From Eudorina sp. 2006-703-Eu-15 (taxonomy: Eukaryota; Chlorophyta; Chlorophyceae; Chlamydomonadales; Volvocaceae), in NCBI GenBank assembly GCA_003117195.1, contig BDSI01000022.1, forward strand, positions 929,752 to 993,751: DNA of 64,000 nucleotides, given 5' to 3'. The position numbers and the translations under genes are program-made. This document shows, piece after piece, positions 35,299 through 47,300 of the stretch. The notes beneath the pieces were generated by a model. It searched no databases. It saw only the letters and a program-made list of their open reading frames with translations, and had not been told where the DNA came from. Every line of letters starts with the position of its first letter. Within the stretch, counting starts at the first letter, position 1.

Positions 35299-37526
35299 CT
35301 CGGATCTCGCTCGTACGGGCCTTCGCGGCCCCGGGTGAGCCCGAGGGGACGAGGGCGCGTACGAAGGAAGGCGCGGCGCGAGGGTCGGCCTGTCGGTGTC
35401 TGCTCGGCCGCCGGAGACCGGACGGAGCTGCTGGACTAAGGATGCTCTTCACCCCTACTCTGAGCCGGTTCAAAGCGGGATGTGGAGTTATGGAGGGGCA
35501 GAGGCGCAGGCGTGGTCGGTGAAGGAAAAGGGGGTCGAGAAAACCGTGCGGTGACGTTAGGTGCTCACCGTTGAGTTTCGGTAATATGAAGGAAGGCGCA
35601 AGCCCAGCGCTGCTGTTGTTCAGGGAATGCTGTCGGAGCGCCGCAATGGACGGGTCTGGCCGTCGGATACGAAATGGCGCGGGGTCGGACCCGGGTCGCG
35701 ACACCGGGACGAGATGTGACATGTGATGAGTTGGGAGAGCGAAAAAGAAATGACAATTTTGTTGGCTGACGTCATCTGCCGTCATCATGCGCGGCCCCGG
35801 CTCCTGTCAGCTCCTGACCAGAACTCCCCACGCGGCCGCTTCGTGACGCGGCGAACCGTGTGCGCGCGCACGCAGCCCCCAAGGTCCCATCCAGCGTCCG
35901 CGTCTCCTTCAACGCTTCCGCTCGTCACATGCTGTGCGTTTAGGCTTCTCCGCCAGCCCAGCCACCCGAAGGAAACCTCCAACGCCCTGGCTGCACCTGC
36001 ATTCCAAAACTACCGTACGCAGAAGACAGGCGGGGAGGCGACAGGAAGTGCCGCACACAATGCTACCTATCCATGGACTGTCATCTGCAGCTACCGTAAC
36101 GGCTGCAACGCGTCCACGACACTGGGGGTGAGGACTTGGCCTGGTCAGACAGCTCCCACCAGAAATTGCCTCGCCAACGGTGCATGACAGGACCGCCATG
36201 GACCCCATGGGCTTCCGGGCTTCCTGCAAGATGCCACAGCGAGACAGACACCAACACACACAGCCACGGAGGTCTTCATTCCAACGCTCGAAGACCGACC
36301 AGACACGGCAGGGCGCCTGGGTGGTGGGTGCTTGGCCGCCACAGCGACAGACACCAACGTACCACATGCAATGGGTGCTGCCGGACTCCATAAACCCTCG
36401 GCACGCAAACCCGCGCACGCCCCGCCCCGCACTTGGCCCTTTCCGACCGGCTGGCGGTCGTCGGCTCGCTGCGCACTGCGCCACACCGCCTGACCGCCGG
36501 TAAGATGCGCGCCCTCGGGGCCCCCACTACGCGGAGAGCAGCGGCCGGGGGCGGATGCCGTAACGACGCCCCGGCCACCCTGCGACAGAGAGCCGAGGCC
36601 CGGCTGGCTCGTGTGAGCCTTGTTGGCGGGTAGCATCCGTTCGGCCGCGCCTGACCCGGGCCCCATGCCCAAGCGCTGCTTGTGCCCCTGCCGCTGCCCC
36701 TGCCGCTGTTGGCCTCTCGCAAGGAAGGCCCAGGCCCGCGGCGCCCGAAGGCGCTCGCCGCCTCCTCGTCCCGCACCGCACTCCCCGCTCCGGGCGCCGC
36801 AAGTCTCCCCCGCATCCCTCATAACCCTCACAACAACGCCCCCACCCTCACCAGTCACAACCCTCACATAAACAGCGACCTAGCCGCACATGCAGCTGCT
36901 CCTCGCTGTGGTGGCTGCCGCTGTCGCAAAATCGCAGAAGCGCGTGTCGTTTTCTACTACCGTAGTATCCGCCGCGATATCATTGTGTCCATGTGGATGG
37001 AGCGCAGCCCAGGCTATCCGTCGTCCTGCGACACCTCCCCCACTCCCCGCGCCTCCGTTTTCTTTTCCTCCACACACTACCTGCCCACGGTGCCGCGTTG
37101 CCGTGCCCACCCGGCCAGAGGCTGCCGCCGGGCCTTCCCTGGAGCCATACACACGTCAGACCTTCGCTACGCACATATGCGTACGCAACCCGCGCGCCCT
37201 CCCTCGACAGCCGACCGCCTGTTATCCCCCCCCCTCGATAAATTGCAGTCCGGGTATAACGGATAAGTCCCAAGCTCCCAAACCACAGGACCGCCACTCG
37301 CACACGCGCGACGCATCGCAGCGGCTGCGGAGGATTCGAGGCTTGAGCCGGTAGCCCTGCCGCCTCGGATTCGCCCGTCCGCCGCAGTCGGGTGCGTTTC
37401 CAGTGCTCCGCGGACTCCCGCCGGCCCCCCAGACAGGGACTCAGGGACAGACACACACACACACGCCCTGGGGGGCCGGGCGGGTATCATTTTTAAACAC
37501 ACGCCCTGGGTGGGTTTCTCATCACA

Positions 37527-37529
<3 letters not shown>
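35299..37529. other. Interval between the SDR and kinase genes; no gene seen
   Basis: Both neighbours are on the minus strand, so this should contain the kinase 3' UTR and the SDR promoter and 5' UTR. Open frames on both strands are long because of GC content. They are rich in Arg, Gly and Cys with no recognisable domain, and I found no splice-consistent model. Confidence 0.55.
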
Positions 37530-37603
<74 letters not shown>

Positions 37604-37605
37604 GC
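37530..37605. repeat. (CA)n(CG)n alternating purine-pyrimidine tract
   Basis: About 76 bp of uninterrupted alternation: CA repeats running directly into CG repeats. It begins about 33 nt downstream of the kinase stop codon, so it probably lies in the kinase 3' UTR. A shorter (CG)n run occurs at 38150-38163, in the last intron of the same gene. Confidence 0.95.
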
Positions 37606-37637
37606 CCGTGCACCCGCAGGCGCCCGGCTGCGGCCGC

Positions 37638-40600
37638 CTACAACGTCTTGGCGGCCTCCTTGAGCATGTCGTTGATCTGCAGGAAGCTGGGCCGCGCGGC
37701 CGAGTCCGCCGACCAGCACCTCTTGATGATGTCCGTCAGCACCTGCGGAGGGACGGGTGCGGTTGCCGGAACGGTTGCGGGGTGGGTTGTCGTCGTTGAA
37801 CCGGTGTGGTTGCAGGTGGCCACCAGCGGGATGCGCGGGGGAGGTCACAGCTGGGGTTGCCATCGGCCGGCGATCAATCGGCCTTATGAGCGGCTTTAGG
37901 AGGCTGTCCTGCGATGACCCGTGGTGGCACGGGTACCCTGGCCGAACGCTCCCTGGGGCAACCACAGCCACACACCCCTTACCGGCTTGAAGCGAGCCTG
38001 GTTTACCCCACCGCGGCTTTAGCACCCGCATCGTGATTTAGCTTTCCCTATCGTGTTACAGTGTGATATTGTTATACATGCATCACAGCCAGGTCGCGCC
38101 AGGTAAGCATCATCCCAAAACATATAAGCACACACGGACACACACAGACGCGCGCGCGCGCGCCCAAGGGGGGAACCACAGCGTCCTCTTTTAGGGCAGC
38201 ACGGCAGCTCCATCGCCCCACCCCCCGGCCCGCCCAGTGCCGGATCACATGTACCTTGGGGCAGGAGAGGGGCACGTCCGGCCGCTTGCCCGCCAACACC
38301 GCCGCGCGCACATCCGGCAGCGGCAGCCCGCTGAAGGGCGGCTCCTTGGCGACCAGCTCGTTCAACATCACGCCGAAAGCGTACACGTCCACCTTCTCGT
38401 TGTAGGCTTTGTTCTCCCAAAGCTCCGGCGCCATGTACTGCGGCGTGCCGGCGCCCGCCTGGGCCTTGCTGTTGGAGGCCAGGCCGAAGTCGCAGACCTG
38501 GCGGCGGCACGGAGGCGGTGGGGAGCAACGGACAGCACAGGGCACCCCTGGCGGCGGCCTCCTATGGAAATTGATGGATATAATAAGCCAGCTAGCTGTC
38601 TCAATTTGACCTTTTTGGTCCAAGCCATGCGCTGGGTGGTCAGGGTTGGGGGATGGGTAATGGGAGCGGGGGGTGGACGGGGCATGTAACGCCGGGTTAC
38701 AGTACAAGTCCCTACAATAGACCCTGCACAGCATTTTGAGAAGCCTTTGGCCGCGACGTGTTACAAGCTGCGTGGGCGGTGCGCGTGGGGTTCGGATTGG
38801 AAACAGCCTGCTCGGCGGGGCTCCCACGGGCCTCGTGACGGTGAGGGTTTGGGATGGGGCAGGAGGGCGTGCGGGAGCGGTGCGGGTAAGTTCAGCGCTC
38901 GGACGGCAAAGACCATGGGAGGAACAGGGCGTCAAGTCCGCGGGACTCCAAGTGGGCAAAGGGTCTCACTGAGCGAGCCGCGCGTGGGAGGGAGAGAACG
39001 CGCGGCATGAAGGGAAACAGCTTAAGTGCGACGAAGCAGGTCGGAGATGTGTTTGAACACATACCGGTAATTTTTTTCCCAAAAGATAGTTGTGGGGTCG
39101 CTCGTCGGCCTTCCTTTCTTTCCCCCCTTAAAGTCCATCTTGTGCCGTTTCGTCTTCTCATCTCACTTTATGTCTCTTGAACTACCTTTATGCCTTTCCC
39201 GTCCCGGTTGGCGTCCCTGCACGTTTTTGAGCGTCAAATATTTGCTCTGCCGCCGACCAAGCTCAACCCAGCACCGCACAACTGAAGCCGTGACGCGTGC
39301 GCGTGCTGGCGACCACCATGCATGACACCGCTAAAGCGCTCTCATCGCCCTTCGACCCTTTGTGAGGTGCAGCCATGCGTTTCAACGCGCGCGCGCGCAA
39401 CCGCCCACCGCCCACCACCCGTACAGCCCAACATGCAACATTACGACGATTGCATGTGCGCAAGCTCCATCTGCGCCAAACTGCAATCGCGCGAGAAAAG
39501 GTATTCCTTCCTCCCCACGTGCTACGATGCGGCGGCGATGGTTTGACCGACGAAAGGACAGATTGGCAACATCATGCGCAGTCCGACCGCAGATCGCCGT
39601 CTGGAGGACACCGGATGGTACGGTGCACTGCGTCCGTCCACGCGTGCACCGTCCACGCAACCCTGCAACTCAACCACCACACAAAGCGCAACTCCTCGTA
39701 AAGATTTGTGCGGGCATGGCATGCTGGGGCAACGTTGTACTGGCTCGATGTCGGTGACTCGGCGGGGAGCGGTCCGCAGACTGTGACGGGTTCCGCCGGT
39801 TTCTCGATGTACAGCTCCTACGGATGATCAACCACTACGGGTAGAACCTAATTAGCATCACTCTTAGAGGCTTTCTGGGGATTGTTAAGATTTTAATCAT
39901 GTGGTACGTCAAGACACCTGAGACACCTGGTCGTGCTGCAAAGGAACATTGTAGACGATTGGAGCTAGCCGCGCACCTCCGCGAACCGCTGTGATCGATG
40001 ACAAAACTTCAAAGTCCAGACTGATGAACGACAGTGAGATGGGAGTGTGAACACGCGAATGTCGTAGTGCGAACAACTCGACAGCTTCAGAACACCCACG
40101 TTCCCATTGAAAGGCACATATTGCGGATTATATTTTATTTGCAGGAGTAGATCTGACGTCACAAGTAGAGCGCGACTTGCTTCGAGTTCCGCACTACCGT
40201 ACGCCAACCGCTGGAATGCACAATGACCATTCGCAAAAATTTCACATACGTTACAATATAGATCAACCATCAAATCCCTTGGGAACCTCGTTCGCACTGC
40301 GTATGCAAGTTCCTTGCAGATCTACCAGAATCACTGCACTGAAACCGCGACTGAACCTCCTGGAGGTGAACAGCAAACGCCCCTATCGCCGGAGAAGGGC
40401 GAAACGTGAATAATGCAAGCTGAGCCGTTCGGGTCGGTGGCATCGCCCACGACGCAGAGAGCATATTCCATTGTCTACCGCATACCGGTACATGTGCGTG
40501 CAATAAATCATGTACGCGGTAACGATGCCTAAATTTCATTGTAAGGGAGATGGAACCTCTGGCCTGTGCTCCTGTTGTCGCTGTTGGGGCTTCGGTACCG

Positions 40601-43600
40601 TAATGCGCGCGGCGCAACGGCAGGTTATGTCTCCTTGGGCGCGCCACACAACACCGACGGTAAACGCTAAACAACTTCAATCGCGCAATTATTAGAATGC
40701 GCGCAAACGGTAAGCTTCAATCTGAAGCTGCGATTCCCCTGGTCCCACTAACGCGTACTCTTTCTGGGAGTTCGTTTCCACTTAGGAGGAACAGGCTGAA
40801 TCTTGTCTTGTGAATCTGTATGGATTGCGGCTGCGGCGTCCCCAATGGAAAATAGCGACCCTGCGTGCACGTCGCCCTACATCGCGCTGTCGGCCTGGTC
40901 GACAGGCGTCCCCAACTTCGAAGGCTGTGACGCCGCAGGTCACGATTTGGAGCGCGCACTCTGCACATGCAGCTACCCATGCAGCTGTGCCTCGCACCCT
41001 TTCTCGCATGGACGTATCCTCGCAGGACGCTCACCGTCGCTTGTGCCGCTCGCGCCCAACATTCCCAGCGCGCCGGCAGCACGCTGGGTGCCCCTGCCCA
41101 GCCTGTTTCTGTGAGCCCCGACAGTTTCCGCCGGCCGCGATCGCCGGCTTGGCATGGAGAGGTTCTTTTCCCCTTCTAGCTCGACATGGCGCTTCCGTGC
41201 CGCCACCCCGCTCACCTTGACCTTCCAGGCCCGATCCACCAGGAAGTTCGCGGGCTTGATGTCCCGGTGCACAATCGCCGGCCGCCTCGAGTGCAGGTAG
41301 ATGAAGGCCCTGCGGACCCCAGCCAGCGCGGCAAATCAGCGGCTTGTTGGTTCGTTATCCGGGTTCAGGTCACAGGGTTCGCTTAGCAGCCCGGAGCCGA
41401 TGGCGGCTAGTAGATGCAAGCAGGTGGGGGTGCAGGCGACCAGCGTTTCTGCGTTCGTGCGCAAAGGCCGCGTGTGCTGGCTGCTGCGCATGGACTGGCC
41501 CCTGCCCCGGCGCGAAAGCTCGCACATGCCGGCGCACGCACACGCCTCCGGGGGCCTGCCGACATGTGCCGACAAACGAGGCTCATCATTCGGCCGCAGC
41601 CTTGCTATGCATCCTGCTATTCGTGGTTTTGTCCAGGCTGGGAAAGGGCCAGCTTCCGGGCTTGATTATGCGCCTCGCATTGCACGCACATATGCCTTCC
41701 TCAACCCCCCAAGAACACAACCCCAAACCGGATCCTGTGCGGGCCGCCCCCATAATCCGGACTGCCCTCAAACCCATCGCCGGCCAGCCGCCGTCTGACG
41801 CACCCTAGGCACTTTTCCAGGGTGGGTCGGGAGCTCCACATGGGCTGGGAGCTCCAACCCATGTCGAGTCCTGCACCAATCCCCTGGCCCCGGCGCTACC
41901 TCCCGCTACCGCGAGCAGGCCCCATATCGTCAATGCACCCAACACCGACACCGACACCAACACCACGCCCGCATCTCCGCAACCGTGCTGATCGACCCTC
42001 CCAAGCTGCCCAATCCCCGCACCTGGCGATGTCCTGTGCTAGCGCCACGACCTTCTTGCGGTCCAGGTCCACCCCCGCCTGGTAGAGCACGTGGTGCAGG
42101 CTGAAGGGCATGTGCTCCGTCACCATGGCCAGGTGGGGCGGCTTCATGCAGGCGCCAAGGAACTGGAGCACGTTGGGGTGCCGCAGGTCGGCCAGAGTCA
42201 TCACCTCCTCCCTGAGCACCGCCGCCAACGGGATGTGGGCCGACGGATGAGTTGGGTCGGGGTTGGGGGTTGATGAGAAGCCCACCCAGAACCGTTGCGG
42301 GTTTGATGTACAAGGGACATGGGAGCCAAAGAAAGGCGCCGACGCGGACTTCGGCGGCCGAGGGCGCGGCGGCCGAGGACGCGGCGGCCGGCGCTGTCCA
42401 CGACGTCCCCACCGCTGAGGCCAGCGCCGCTCCGCCGATTCGTCGGGCGTTGTGGCAGCCGGCGCTGCCCACAGCCCTCAGCGGTGGGGGCACCACAGCT
42501 TCCCAGCGCGAGCCACGCCCCTGGATGCGCCTCTGCTTGCACCCTTGGGTGCGGCGCGAGATGTGATCCCCGCCTAGCCGGTGGACGACTATTGAGGAAG
42601 ATGCGGGCGGCCTAGGAGTCTTCTTCACCGCGAGAAGCCGTCCGCACAGCCCGGCCCTTGCCCAGGCCCCTCGACCGTGCGCCCCCGTGCCCTGCTCGCC
42701 CACCGTCGCCAACCTCGGTGATGAACCGATCCAGGGGCAAGCGCTGGGAAAGTCGCAGCAACGTGTCCCATATCACAAGTCACACGACGCCTGAATGCAA
42801 GCGCAGGTAATCTTGACACAACCGCGCGCACTGCTGCAGCGTCCTGGCCTCCTGGCCCATAGTGGGCGGCGCGAGGCGAAGGCGCCTCCTGCCGTTCGTT
42901 GTTCGGCAGCTATCAGATTGCTGGAACCATTTGCCTCGACGGCACACGAAAGCTGCGCGCTTTGAAGGTGCCCCCCTCCCCTGCGTAGAGCCGCGCCCTC
43001 ACCTAAATTCTTGGACCATCTGCTCCGAGTGATTCGGGTCAAACCACTTTTTGATGGCGACGGGGGTTCCCTTCCAGAATCCGCGGTACACCAGCGAGAA
43101 ACCGCCACCGCCGATCTGGTCTTGGACCTCGAGATCTTCGTACGAGATCTGGTACGATGAGCTGCGTTGGGTGTGGACGCATGCGAGGGAACCGGGTGGG
43201 GGCGGTGTTGATGTGGGTCACCCGCATGTGGGTCGGGCTGTTTGGTTGGGTGGTAGATGGGGGGTTGACTGGTGACCCAGTAGACTGCATGGCGTGATGC
43301 GTACATGGTGCGGCTGGATCAGGTGGACCAAACCTGATCAACGAGAGGGGTCTGTGGAAGCCACACGAACGTGGCTTGTCAAACAGTGTGCCTGCCGTTG
43401 GTCCAGCATTCCAGGCGGTGGACCGATCCGCCATCCGCCTGCTGCTTAACGGGTGCAGCAAGTGCAGGAAGGCGGTGCTCCAGGGAAGTGCGCAGTGCGC
43501 ATTGGGTTGATGGAAACATGGGGGCCCAACCCGCGGCCTGCGTTGTACTGTCGTGGCTGACTATACGGGGTACGGGAAAGGGGGTTCCCGGGTTTTCCAG

Positions 43601-44033
43601 ACAGCGCAACTCCGTTCGACCCAAAATAAGACACACGCCTGTTGCCACACTGTATAACGACGGATATTGACTGAGCGGGTGACAAGCCCTTGGGATGCAA
43701 CTGGGGTGCCGGTTCAGAACTGGTCCATGGTTCAGGTCCTCAGGTCCATGACTCCCGCAGGAGCCCGACGATATAGCTAACCTTATTAATCCTTTTCTTG
43801 CCCTTGGTCAACCTACCTGGCGCCGCCTGCTGTGATCTGCCGTTTCAGTTCGTTGTTCTCCTTTATTAGCCGCTCGATCTCCGCTGGGTCTTTAACCTGA
43901 AATAGCACATGCCATACGTGCGATGTCGCCCGAACTTTACACTTTCTTGCCTACCAAGTACATGCCGCATGCGCCGTTGAGTGCGCTCCCCAACGCGCAC
44001 CTTCAGGGATGACATTTGTGATGTAAGAGACAT
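37638..44033 (-). CDS. Raf-like (TKL family) protein kinase
   Basis: Serine/threonine kinase of the tyrosine-kinase-like/MAPKKK-Raf type, consisting almost only of a catalytic domain. Exons, in transcript order: 44033-44001, 43896-43817, 43161-43003, 42211-42023, 41309-41216, 38497-38255, 37742-37638; all phases agree, giving 300 residues. A short N-terminus carries a heptad-like segment (about 15-34, PAEIERLIKENNELKRQ), a possible coiled coil. The kinase core has IGGGGFSLVYRG (54-65), catalytic Lys75 in VAIKKW, the helix-C Glu near 93, HRDIKPAN (168-175), DFG (188-190) and APE (208-210). All catalytic residues are present, so activity is expected. Intron 5 is 2.7 kb (38498-41215), with an AT-richer middle and no gene I could support. 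The substrate and pathway are unknown. An upstream non-coding exon is possible. Confidence 0.9.
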
Positions 44034-44337
44034 CACGGTACGAGTACCGAAGTAAGAAATTGGAGGATCCAAACCAGATAATCTGAGCAAAATTGGCAGT
44101 TGTAAGCAATTTTACTATTGCGTAGTACACCTTGTAGGCATTTATAACGATATGGATGAATACTATCTGCAGAAGATGCCAGGCTTGCTTCACAGCGTGC
44201 ATCAAAGCTTTCTAACTAGGCGCCGTACATATCGACACAAGCGAAGCTCAGGAGCACGATTCCTTTGTGCTGTGTTATCGTGCGTAACTGAAGAGTATCC
44301 ACCACAAGGATGAGGTGACACATTCCTGGGGTTGGCC
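44034..44337. promoter_or_regulatory. 304-bp divergent promoter region between the kinase and TASH3
   Basis: The two start codons face away from each other across only 304 bp, so both core promoters and 5' UTRs must fit here or extend into introns. It is AT-richer than its surroundings. No named element was recognised. Confidence 0.6.
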
Positions 44338-47300
44338 ATGCAGAAACCTCCCTCTCAGTCGCGTGGCCCTGCGGGAGGACCTGGAGAGGACCCCAACCCA
44401 ACTTACAACAACTTCATTCGCTCTACACTTGGTAAAGGCGAGGTGGGAACTTGCCAGGACCTCGTTGCAAGTTTAGGCTATATCACTTATTGACTTCCAA
44501 CTACCTGCATCACAACAGAGCGCAAACTACGCGGATCACGTTCAGGGGCTTGGTAAGTCCTGGAAGAACTTGTTGCAGCTTTGCAGCTTTCGAAATAGCT
44601 TCTGATCGTGTTAGGGCAACGCCTTACGACAACGATTTTGCTGGATTGCAGGTGCCCTCAGATCGTATGATGAAAAGCAGGGCGACATTATTCTCAGGCA
44701 GCTGTCCCGGCTCCTCCAATATGGCCACTTTACGATTGCGGGAGTGCAGCTGGCGCTGCAGGCCCTGCAGGTTAACATTGCACGCGATGAGAAGGCGCTG
44801 ATGCGGATCGTGCAGCACCTGGTGCTGCTTGGCTTGGGCGACGGGTCCGCTGGCACCCCTCTGCCGGTGCCGCTGCACGCTGGTGAGGCACACCTCGCGG
44901 CTCGCATGTCACCTCCACTTGCCCTGTTGAAGTTTTCGGCTGACGCTGTGACGACGCGATGACGCGTGGCTGGGGCAAGTCACAGCGGAGCCTCCCAGCT
45001 GGCGCTGTGACATGGCCGCGTCATCGCACGATGGGGCTCAGCAATTGCGGGGCCCAGGACAGGGCCCGCAGGGATCCGACAACTCGCCCACCTCTTTCGC
45101 ACTTCCTCCGCCGCTTACAGACCTTTGATGTGGCAGCCCCTGCCGCAGCTGACTATCACAGTTCGGGAGACGCCCTTGCTCCCCACGCTCCCGCGCCCTG
45201 CAGGCAGCGTGTTCCTTGCGAAGGCGGTGGACCGCCTGGGTCTGGAGGTCTTGGTAGCCGCCTGGAACGATCTGGGCAATGAGCGTGCGGCGTTCTTCCG
45301 CAAGCAGGCGGCGCTGCGGGCGTTGGCGGCTGTCACCCGGGCTTCTCTGACCAGCAGACCGGGTGAGAGGCACATCAGGGTCTTGAGGGCACCATGGGGA
45401 GTTGCTGAGGCCGGGGGCTGCGCACAGTGGAGAATCGGAGGTGCGGCTCGGCCCGACATGACATGGCATGGGGAAAGGGCCTGGCGTGACGATGTGGGTT
45501 GGGTTGCGCTGGTGTTGGTTACAGGAAGCTGTGCCCCGGCACGCGTGTTGTCGGATGTGCTGCTGGCGTAGGGTCATGAGAGCGGCTGAGGCTCAACGGG
45601 GAAATGTGAGAGGAGGGAGGGTGAAGAAAGGTCCTGCCGCAAGGGTAGACATTGAGGAAGGGTGGAGTCCAGCTGGTCGACTCCTCCCGGCTGTAGGATG
45701 TTGTAGTGCGCTCAGGCAACAGGGCGCTAGTCCCATGGAAGTCTGTCACGGGCCTATGAGGAAGACGGAATTTCGAGGCGCCCTGATTGATGGGGGATAA
45801 GGTGGAAACATTGTTGGGACTGAGACCACTGTGGTTGGCGCTGTTGTGCGCGTCCGACTGTGGCTGGGTCGCCCAGGGCACGGCCAAGGGTGTGACAGGG
45901 GAACTCAACCTGGATGGTGGTGGGGGGACGGGGATGGGAGCGGTCAGCCTCCCCGTGGCACACACACACACACATACATGCTGCGCTTTGTTCGTTCACG
46001 CTGCGTCCACGCGCGTCTTTTCCACGCATCTTCCCCGGCCCGGCGGTCGAAGCTGCCCGGGCGCGTGTCCCGCCCCGCAGATGACGCCACATACGTCCAG
46101 GGCCTGTACGAGACGCTGCGGGGGCTGCTGGATAAGGTGGATGGGCTGCGCGCGGGCCGGCGCGGGCTGGCGGCCATCATCGGCCAGGCGCAGGGGAGCC
46201 GGAAGAAGAACGTCATTGCGGACATGAGGTGGATCGGGGATGTTAGGCTCCGGGACCTGGAATTGGGCCTGGGGCTGGGGCCGGGCTCAGGGGCTGGGCT
46301 TCGAGATGGGGCGCAGGGGCTGGGCCGTGTGCACATTACGGTGTGCGCGGTACGGTGTGTCCAGCCGCAGCCGTGGACGCCATCGCCAGCGGTCGTGCAC
46401 CGTCTGATTGTCGACGTGTTGCATGCGTTGGCGGGGCGGTTGTGCCGGTCAGGCAGACGCCAGTCGCAAAGCATCACGACGCACTTCTGCTCGGGTGACC
46501 ACGTAGGCATAGGACGGACCCGTTTTGGATTCCGCCAGCGCCAGCTGCCGTCCATGGCTAATGTATCTTGGATGTTGTTGGTGGTGTTGGGCCGAGGGGT
46601 TGCTGGTGCGCCCCGCAGGCAGCGTGTGGAGATGTGGAGCCTGCTCCGCGGGGCCTTCAGTGCGGCCCGGCTAGCGTTGACGCGGAGTGGGCTGTACAAG
46701 GTGGCGTACCGGAGCCTATCAGGTGAGGAGTGACCGCGGCCAACGGCCCCCGGGCACACGCGACCCCAGCTCCTGGGAGGGTGTGGAACAACTCCCCGTG
46801 GGGGGGCCGGCGCTGCACCGCATGGCGAAGTGCATGCACATGCGGCAGACCGTGTGCGGGAGCTTCTGGACAAGGATAGGTATAAGTGCAGGGAGGATTT
46901 ACAAGTATAACAAGGAAATGCGATAAAAGTGAAAATGATTTACAAGGATAAATGAGAATGTGCGGAAACAAGCGCACTGGACAGGAGTGTGCCCTTCCAT
47001 TGGTCTGGTACCCCATTCGTTGCCCTGTCAACCTCCGCCCTGCCCGAACCCGGGGCCTCAGCGCTGGGATCCTCCGACCCGGTGTGCGCCCGGCACGCGC
47101 TGGCACTGGCATCCCTGGTGGCCCGCGACTCGTCGGGGTGCGGCAGCTTCATCTCGGCGGTGGAGCCGCTGCTGCGGAACAACGTGGAGTCGGCGAAGCG
47201 GAGAGGTTGGTTGGGGGGGCCCGGCGGGGCGGCGGTTCGTTCTGGCTGCGAGGGGGGGGCAGTGCATGCGGCCACAGGCAGGGCGCAGTGGGAAGGGACG

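Noticed and set aside
39965..40680. Minus-strand frames inside kinase intron 5
   Set aside because: Short, unrecognisable and not joinable to the kinase. They interrupt a phase-consistent join between 41216 and 38497.
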